Shown here piece after piece: positions 1 through 5,902 of a stretch of 5,902 nt of DNA; positions within the stretch are counted from its first letter, which is position 1; every line of letters begins with the position of its first letter. The DNA comes from Thermomicrobiales bacterium. GTDB lineage: Bacteria > Chloroflexota > Limnocylindria > Limnocylindrales > CSP1-4. The notes beneath the pieces are model-generated. The model was not told where the DNA came from and did not search any database. It worked only from the letters and a program-made list of their open reading frames with translations. Location: positions 1 through 5,902 of the forward strand of contig SPCO01000102.1 in the NCBI GenBank assembly GCA_004525275.1, in the 5' to 3' direction. A program made the translations under genes and the position numbers.

Positions 1-44
1 ATGTCGAGGGCCTCGACAAGCGTCCACCAGGTCGCCTCACGGGT
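1..44 (-). other. valS: valS continuation downstream of the in-frame stop (partial, cut by window edge)
   Basis: Reading on in the valS frame after the TAG gives TREATWWTLVEALD and then leaves the window. This resembles the ValS helix after the CDW-LELAK segment; the E. coli counterpart, as I recall it, reads TRHTLVTVLEGLLRL. No start codon with a ribosome binding site is visible between the stop and this stretch, so it is better read as part of the same gene than as a separate one. The rest of the anticodon-binding domain and the C-terminal coiled-coil arm would lie beyond the left edge. Confidence 0.75.
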
Positions 45-47
45 CTA
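45..47 (-). other. In-frame TAG inside valS
   Basis: The + strand reads cta, giving TAG on the coding strand. It follows LADERLDV and precedes TREATWWT in the same frame. The stop falls in the linker between two helices of the anticodon-binding domain, where the family normally has a few variable residues. A single base change from a sense codon (for example GAG, TCG, TTG or CAG) would explain it. The data cannot separate a sequence error from a real nonsense mutation. Confidence 0.85.
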
Positions 48-2096
48 GACGTCGAGGCGCTCATCGGCTAGGCGGACCTTGGCCAACTCCAGGCCCCAAT
101 CGCAGTACTCGCTCCAGATCGCCTCGTACAGGGCGCGCGTCAGCTCGCCGAACGCGAACCCGGCGATCGCCGTGTCGGCCGCCTCCGTAGCGGCCGCGGC
201 GCGTGACAGAAGCCACCGCTCGGCCGGCCCCATGTGCCGGGAATCGGGTGACAGTCGTGGGGCACCGTCGGGGATCGTCGCCGGGCGTGCGCCGGTCACG
301 AAGCGGGTGGCGTTCCAGAGTTTGTTCGCGAAGTTCCGGGACTGCTCGAGTCTGGCCGGACCAAAGCGCTGGTCGTTGCCTGGAGTCGCGCCGTGGATGA
401 CCGCAAACCGGAGGGCGTCGGCACCCGCAGAATCGATGATGCCCAGCGGATCGACGACGTTGCCCTTCGTCTTGGACATCTTCTGGCCCTCCGGGTCCCG
501 GATGAGCCCCGACAGGTAGACGGTGTGGAACGGCTCTCGACCGGTCAGTTCGAGACCCAGCATCATCATCCGGGCGACCCAAAAGAAGATGATGTCGTAG
601 CCCGTCTCCATGACCGCCGTCGGGTAGTAGGTCGCCAGATCGGCTGTCTCGTCCGGCCAGCCAAGGGTCGACCATGGCCACAATCCGGAGCTGAACCAGG
701 TATCGAAGATGTCGGGGTCCTGGCGCAGGTCGGTGGCGGGCCGGCCGCACTCGTCACAAGCATCGGGGCCGATCTCCGAGGCCGAGACCGTGACGTGGCC
801 GTCGGGACAGTACCAGGCCGGGATCCGGTGGCCCCACCACAATTGGCGAGACACGTTCCAATCGCGAATGTTGGTGAGCCAGTGTTCCCAGGTCTTTTCG
901 AACCGCTCCGGGAGGATCCTGGTGCGGCCGGATCGAGTCGCATCGAGCGCCCGATCCGCGAGCGGACCCGTCTTGATGAACCACTGGGTCTTGAGACGCG
1001 GTTCGATGACATCGTGGCTGCGTTGGCAGCGCCCGATCACCATCTCGTGCGCCGTCGCGGACACGAGGTCGCCGGTCCGGTCGAGGTCGGCCACGATCGC
1101 ATTCCTCGCCTCGGATCGATCGAGCCCGTCGTAGCGTGTCCCGGTCCCTTCGATCGATCCGTCGTCGGCCAGGATGGACGGTGCCGGGAGCCCGTGGCGG
1201 AGCCCGGTCGCGTGGTCGTCATGGTCGTGGGCCGGTGTGATCTTGACGGCCCCTGTTCCAAAGTCACGCTCGACCATCTCGTCCGCGATGATCAACACGT
1301 CGCGGTCCACGAACGGGATGCGCACGGTTCGCCCGACGAGAGCCGCGTAGCGCGCATCGTCTGGATGGACGGCGACGGCCGTATCGCCAAGGATGGTCTC
1401 AGGCCGGGTCGTCGCGATCGTGATCGTCGTAGACGGATCGGGTCGGGCGGTCGCCGGATCGACCAGGTGGTAACGGACCGACCAGAGCGTGCCGGTCTGC
1501 GGCGTGGCCACGACCTCCAGATCGCTGACGCTCGTCCGGCAACCCGGGCACCAGTTGACCAGCGCCTCCGTCCGGTACGCGAGGCCCGCGTCGAAGAGTC
1601 GCTTGAACGCGGTTCGCACGGCCTTGGCCGAACCCTCATCCATCGTGTAGCGCAGGCGTCCCCAGTCAGCCGAGGCTCCGACACGTCGCTGCTGGGCGAG
1701 CATCACTTCGCGGGTGGTCGCCACGAATTCGCGCATTCTCTCGAGATACCGTTCACGGCCCAGCGACAGGCGACTCTCGCCCTCACCCGCAAGGATCCCG
1801 TCGAGTACGAACTGGGCGGCGATCGACGCGTGGTCCAATCCAGGCAGGAACAAGGTTCGATGGCCGCGCATCCGGGCATGGCGGATCATCAGATCCTCAA
1901 CGGCGGTTCGCTGGGCATGACCCAGGTGCAGCGAGCCCGTGACGTTGGGGGGTGGTTGGATGATGGTGAACGTCGGCAGCTCCGGGTCGGCGGTGGATCC
2001 AGCACCATCCGGGGCAAAGACGTCGGCCGCCAGCCAGCGCTCGTAGATCGCGCCCTCTACGTCACGCGGCGCATAGGCCTTGGGCAGCTGCGACAC
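45..2096 (-). CDS. valS: Valyl-tRNA synthetase, frame interrupted by TAG and running off the window
   Basis: Class I aminoacyl-tRNA synthetase that charges tRNA-Val with valine in the cytoplasm and edits misactivated threonine. Counting from the GTG at 2096: the HIGH-type motif HLGH is at residues 57-60 after PPPNVTG; a Cys pair (NWCPGC, C183/C186) and a second pair (C447/C450) look like zinc-knuckle ligands; the CP1 editing domain carries TTRPET at 229-234 and GTGAVKITPAHD; then come NVSRQLWWGHRIPAWYC, DTWFSSGLWPWSTLGWP and TGYDIIFFWVARM, all ValS-typical. The second catalytic motif is KMSKT at 539-543 rather than KMSKS. An anticodon-binding domain begins near residue 623 and stops at 683, whereas bacterial ValS is usually about 860-950 residues. 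I prefer GTG 2096 because it lies 2 nt after the clpX stop; the longer TTG start at 2129 would overlap clpX by 31 nt and add an atypical tail. The frame stays open with ValS-like sequence after the TAG at 45-47, so 45 is probably not the true end. Confidence 0.93.
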   Translation of the reverse strand: MSQLPKAYAPRDVEGAIYERWLAADVFAPDGAGSTADPELPTFTIIQPPPNVTGSLHLGHAQRTAVEDLMIRHARMRGHRTLFLPGLDHASIAAQFVLDGILAGEGESRLSLGRERYLERMREFVATTREVMLAQQRRVGASADWGRLRYTMDEGSAKAVRTAFKRLFDAGLAYRTEALVNWCPGCRTSVSDLEVVATPQTGTLWSVRYHLVDPATARPDPSTTITIATTRPETILGDTAVAVHPDDARYAALVGRTVRIPFVDRDVLIIADEMVERDFGTGAVKITPAHDHDDHATGLRHGLPAPSILADDGSIEGTGTRYDGLDRSEARNAIVADLDRTGDLVSATAHEMVIGRCQRSHDVIEPRLKTQWFIKTGPLADRALDATRSGRTRILPERFEKTWEHWLTNIRDWNVSRQLWWGHRIPAWYCPDGHVTVSASEIGPDACDECGRPATDLRQDPDIFDTWFSSGLWPWSTLGWPDETADLATYYPTAVMETGYDIIFFWVARMMMLGLELTGREPFHTVYLSGLIRDPEGQKMSKTKGNVVDPLGIIDSAGADALRFAVIHGATPGNDQRFGPARLEQSRNFANKLWNATRFVTGARPATIPDGAPRLSPDSRHMGPAERWLLSRAAAATEAADTAIAGFAFGELTRALYEAIWSEYCDWGLELAKVRLADERLDV

Positions 2097-2098
2097 GA

Positions 2099-3412
<1,314 letters not shown>

Positions 3413-3419
3413 TAGCTCG

Positions 3420-3424
3420 TCCCC
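3420..3424 (-). promoter_or_regulatory. Ribosome binding site of clpX
   Basis: The coding strand reads GGGGA, 7 nt before the GTG at 3412, inside the 17-nt clpP-clpX gap. It fixes the non-ATG start of clpX. Confidence 0.6.
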
Positions 3425-3429
3425 AGTCC

Positions 3430-4125
3430 CTACTGGTCTTTGGTCTTCCTGGGCGCCTCGCTCGGCTCCGGGGCAGCGTCCTCGGCTGCCTTCGATCCTT
3501 CGCCGCTGGCTACAGCGGCGTCATGCGCCTGCGCGATCAGGGAACTGCTCTCGACCGCGTAGGCCGCATCGATGATGCCATAGTCCTTGGCCTGCTCGGG
3601 TGCCATGAAGTAATCGCGGTCCGTGTCACGGACGATCGTCTCGAGCGGTTGGCCCGTGTGGCGGGCCAGGATCTCGTGGTTGCGCTGGACGAGATATTCC
3701 CACTCTTTCATCTGGATCATGGCGTCCGGGGCATTGCCCCGAAAGCCTCCGGAACCCTGGTGGATCATGATCCGGCTGTTGGGCAGCGCGTAACGCTTGC
3801 CTTTGGCCCCGGCCGCCAGGAGCACGGCCGCCATGGAAGCCGCCATGCCGATGCAGATGGTGCTGACCGGCGCACGCAGGTATTGCATCGTGTCGTAGAT
3901 CGCCAGCCCCGAGGTGACCTGGCCGCCCGGCGAATTGATGTACAGGCTGATGTCCTTCTCCGGATCCTCCGACTCGAGGAACAGAAGCTGGGCGATGACC
4001 AGGTTGGCCAGGTGGTCCTCGATCGCGTCGCCCAGGAAGATGATTCGTTCTCGCAACAGGCGCGAGTAGATGTCGTAGGCGCGCTCCCCCCTGCTGGAGG
4101 ACTCGATGACCATGGGGACGAGCAT
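3430..4125 (-). CDS. clpP: ATP-dependent Clp protease proteolytic subunit ClpP
   Basis: Serine protease that forms the two-ring, 14-subunit degradation chamber fed by ClpX. The catalytic triad is visible as Ser97 (GMAASMAA), His122 (RIMIHQ) and Asp171 (DTDRDYF), the same numbers as mature E. coli ClpP. The protein opens directly with LVPMVIE, so it has almost no propeptide: only the initiator Met precedes the segment that is mature N-terminus elsewhere. INSPGGQVTSGLAIYDTM (oxyanion region) and the helical handle follow. Two features are less usual: HQG replaces the common HQP after the catalytic His, with a GGFRGNAPD segment in the handle region, and a tail of about 38 residues rich in Ala, Glu, Pro and Lys takes the length to 231, against about 195-210 for most. 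The ATG at 4125 is supported by AGGGAG 7 nt upstream; the ATG at 4113 would remove conserved residues. It lies 38 nt after tig and 17 nt before clpX. Confidence 0.97.
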   Translation of the reverse strand: MLVPMVIESSSRGERAYDIYSRLLRERIIFLGDAIEDHLANLVIAQLLFLESEDPEKDISLYINSPGGQVTSGLAIYDTMQYLRAPVSTICIGMAASMAAVLLAAGAKGKRYALPNSRIMIHQGSGGFRGNAPDAMIQMKEWEYLVQRNHEILARHTGQPLETIVRDTDRDYFMAPEQAKDYGIIDAAYAVESSSLIAQAHDAAVASGEGSKAAEDAAPEPSEAPRKTKDQ

Positions 4126-4132
4126 TTGGGGA

Positions 4133-4138
4133 CTCCCT
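4133..4138 (-). promoter_or_regulatory. Ribosome binding site of clpP
   Basis: The coding strand reads AGGGAG with a 7-nt spacer to the ATG at 4125. This chooses that ATG over the in-frame ATG at 4113 and shows that clpP is initiated separately within the tig transcript. Confidence 0.65.
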
Positions 4139-4163
4139 GTTTCAGGTGGTGCGGATCGAACGG

Positions 4164-5588
4164 TCAGCCGGCGGGCGTCGGCACATCGTCAAGGATGGAA
4201 CCAGGATCGGTCGCGTCGACGGCGGCGTTGGCGGCCGCCTGGCCTTGATCGATGGCGGGTTCTGGCCCATCCTCGATGTGTGGCAGCGGCTGGTGATCGG
4301 GATGATCGGCGAGCCATCCGTCGATGAGCCCTTCGACGACGCGGCTCCGGCGCAGCGTGCTCCGGATGTACGAGCGACCGCGCTCGGAGTCGAAATAGGC
4401 CACGAGTTTCTGGTCGTCAGCGTAGCGCCCGCGACCACGGGCGACCTCGGCATCGACCTCTTCGTCCGAAACGACGACCGCTTCTGTATCAGCCACCTGT
4501 GACAGAACCAGCAGGGTCCTAACGCGCTTCTCGGCGCCGGGCCGGAATTCTGCATGGAGGTCCGCATCGGTCTTGTCGACCGCCTTCAGGTACGCCTCTT
4601 CCGTGATCCCCTGTCGGGCGATCGTGCCCCGGAATTCGTCGTGCATCACCTCGACTTCCTGGTCGACGAGGATCTCCGGGAGCTCCAGGGTCGCATTGGC
4701 GACGGCGTAATCGATGATCTGATCGGCGAACGTGTGTCGCGCGCGGTCCAGGGCGTTGCGCTCGAGGCGCGTCCTGATATCGGACCGGAGCGCTTCGAGG
4801 TCGGCGAACTCGCCGAGCGTCGCGATGAAGTCCGCGTCCAGTTCGGGCAGGATCTTCTCGCGGAGCTCCCGGATCTCGACCGCAAAATGGGCAGCCTGGC
4901 CGGCCAGCTCGGTCTCCGGGTAATCATCGGGGAAGGTCACGTCGAAATCGGTCTTGCCACCGATCTCGACGCCGACCAGATGGGCTTCGAACCCAGGGAT
5001 GAGCCGCTCCTGGCCGAGGATCAGCGGCATCCGCTCCGAGGTCCCACCTTCGAACGGCTCGCCATCACGAGTCCCGACGAACGAGATGACCGCGTAGTCG
5101 CCATCCTTCGCGCCGCGACCCTCGACCGCGGTCAGCGTGGCGTTCTGGTCGCGCAATTCCCCGAGTACCGTGTCCACCCGGTCGTCATCGATGACCTCGA
5201 CCTCCGGCTGGAAGTTGAAGTGTTTGTAGTCCCCGAGTTCGACCTCGGGACGAACCTGGACGGTCGCCTTGAAGATGAACGCCTTGTCTTCCTCAGCCTG
5301 GACGACCTCGATCTCGGCGTTGGTCAGCGGCAGGATCTGCTCCTGCAACAACGCATCCCGGTAGGCATCCTGGACCAGGTGCTCCACCGCTTCATCGCTG
5401 ACGACGCCCGGACCAAGATGGCGTTCGAGCACGGGTCGCGGCGCCTTGCCGGGCCGGAATCCGGGAACGCGCGTCCGGCGGGAAAGGGCGCGCACCGCGT
5501 CGTCGGTGGCATGGGCCAGTCGGTCCGGCGGAAGCTCGATCTCGAGCACGACGGTTGAGTTGGGACCTGAAGTCCGGGTGATCTGCAT
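4164..5588 (-). CDS. tig: Trigger factor (ribosome-associated chaperone, FKBP-type prolyl isomerase)
   Basis: Binds the large ribosomal subunit near the exit tunnel and shelters nascent chains; its central domain is a peptidyl-prolyl isomerase. The N-terminal ribosome-binding domain covers about residues 1-115, with the signature GFRPGKAP at 43-50. The FKBP-type domain spans about 161-242 (DGDYAVISF, FEGG, LILGQERLIPGFE, VTFPDDYPE, HFAVEI). A long, charged, helical C-terminal chaperone domain follows from about 250 (LPELDADF onward), ending in a low-complexity tail rich in Pro, Asp, Ala and His. At 474 residues it is within or slightly above the usual 430-480. It is the first gene of the apparent operon and ends in TGA 38 nt before clpP. 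The ATG at 5588 matches the usual trigger factor N-terminus (MQITR), but no Shine-Dalgarno sequence precedes it; a -10-like box sits there instead. Confidence 0.96.
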   Translation of the reverse strand: MQITRTSGPNSTVVLEIELPPDRLAHATDDAVRALSRRTRVPGFRPGKAPRPVLERHLGPGVVSDEAVEHLVQDAYRDALLQEQILPLTNAEIEVVQAEEDKAFIFKATVQVRPEVELGDYKHFNFQPEVEVIDDDRVDTVLGELRDQNATLTAVEGRGAKDGDYAVISFVGTRDGEPFEGGTSERMPLILGQERLIPGFEAHLVGVEIGGKTDFDVTFPDDYPETELAGQAAHFAVEIRELREKILPELDADFIATLGEFADLEALRSDIRTRLERNALDRARHTFADQIIDYAVANATLELPEILVDQEVEVMHDEFRGTIARQGITEEAYLKAVDKTDADLHAEFRPGAEKRVRTLLVLSQVADTEAVVVSDEEVDAEVARGRGRYADDQKLVAYFDSERGRSYIRSTLRRSRVVEGLIDGWLADHPDHQPLPHIEDGPEPAIDQGQAAANAAVDATDPGSILDDVPTPAG

Positions 5589-5597
5589 GGCCCGGGA

Positions 5598-5603
5598 AGT
5601 ATA
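5598..5603 (-). promoter_or_regulatory. Candidate -10 promoter element for tig and the downstream operon
   Basis: The coding strand reads TATACT, 5 of 6 matches to TATAAT, ending 9 nt before the tig ATG. The usual distance from the -10 box would put transcription start at about 5589-5592, leaving a leader of only about 1-4 nt. No convincing -35 hexamer lies at 16-19 nt spacing, so the call rests on the -10 match and on the absence of a Shine-Dalgarno sequence. Confidence 0.45.
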
Positions 5604-5902
5604 GGACGGCGGGCAGATGCCGGGCTTGAGCGCCGCGGATGGTTGCGCGGCGAGGTGGACCCGCAGCTTGTGATCACCGCCATTCGCCCCATACGTATCG
5701 GAGGCTTACCGAGGCGCACATCGGGTGCCCCGAGCGCGACGCCGGGAGCGGACCACGCTCGACTCGAGCCGCCGCAACATGGACACTGGTCCTACAGGCC
5801 CGGTTGCCCGCCAGCTAAGCGCACGGGGAATACCGGTCGCTAGATAGGCCCGCAAATCGCGGAAGCCGACGCATTCGCCCTGCAGGTGTTCTGGTAGGCG
5901 AG
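5604..5902. other. Region upstream of tig with no assignable gene
   Basis: About 300 bases without a gene I can support. Several short frames are open on both strands, for example + 5643-5843 and a minus frame open from the right edge to about 5707. None has a recognisable family or a good ribosome binding site, and the minus frame's third-position G/C looks weaker than in the four real genes. I checked by eye for a tRNA T-arm, tmRNA ends, an inverted-repeat heat-shock operator (CIRCE) and CtsR-type boxes and found none. Minor structure only: a 5-bp stem with a 3-nt loop at 5721-5733 and short palindromes at 5691-5698 and 5879-5886. It may hold upstream promoter elements or the end of a neighbouring gene. 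Confidence 0.5.

Noticed and set aside
43..50. Palindrome GTCTAGAC around the valS TAG, considered as a regulatory or recoding signal
   Set aside because: It is only 8 bp and is not flanked by a clear stem-loop; not enough to support a readthrough element.
4554..5558. + strand open frame (334 codons) opposite tig
   Set aside because: It is antisense to the well-supported trigger factor gene; Asp/Leu/Arg-rich with no recognisable motif.
5721..5733. Hairpin TCGGG-TGC-CCCGA as a possible terminator
   Set aside because: The stem is only 5 bp and no T-run follows on either strand; common by chance in GC-rich DNA.
5643..5843. Short + strand frame (66 codons) upstream of tig
   Set aside because: No recognisable family, no good ribosome binding site, and overlapping open frames on the other strand; not supportable as a gene.
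5681..5880. Nine-base direct repeat CATTCGCCC at 5681-5689 and 5872-5880
   Set aside because: A single 9-base match within about 300 GC-rich bases is expected fairly often by chance, and neither copy is linked to another signal.
5707..5900. Minus-strand frame open from the right edge, which could be the tail of an upstream gene
   Set aside because: About 64 codons ending in TAA, with an Arg-rich low-complexity end and no recognisable domain; its third-position G/C looks weaker than in the neighbouring genes.

Overview
The window is one minus-strand gene cluster from a high-GC bacterium. In transcription order (right to left) it reads tig (trigger factor), clpP (protease subunit), clpX (unfoldase) and valS (valyl-tRNA synthetase), followed by the left edge of the window. 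The order tig-clpP-clpX-valS, the strong G/C preference at third codon positions, the two GTG starts (clpX, valS) and a promoter placed almost on the tig start codon suggest a Chloroflexota-like organism, possibly a soil or freshwater Limnocylindria-type lineage. Actinobacteria share much of this order but usually carry two clpP copies. This placement is inference from gene order and protein style, not from a search.

Layout: 5604-5902 is upstream sequence with no gene I can assign. A TATACT -10-like hexamer at 5598-5603 lies only 9 nt from the tig ATG, so the tig transcript is probably leaderless or nearly so. tig (4164-5588) is followed after 38 nt by clpP (3430-4125), after 17 nt by clpX (2099-3412), and after 2 nt by valS (GTG at 2096). 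I see no terminator in any gap, so the four genes probably form one operon. Functionally it joins co-translational folding (trigger factor), regulated proteolysis (ClpXP) and tRNA charging with valine.

The main anomaly is at the left edge. The valS frame hits a TAG at 45-47, after 683 codons and within the anticodon-binding domain. The same frame then continues as recognisable ValS sequence (TREATWWTLVEALD) to the window edge. The TAG is therefore an internal nonsense codon in an apparently intact essential gene, not the natural end. A sequencing or assembly error, a genuine nonsense mutation, or readthrough are all possible. clpP and clpX both end in TAG at sensible places, which argues against wholesale TAG reassignment.

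I found no mobile element, CRISPR array, tRNA, rRNA or novel multi-gene system. Apart from the valS stop and the tig start, this is an ordinary housekeeping region.
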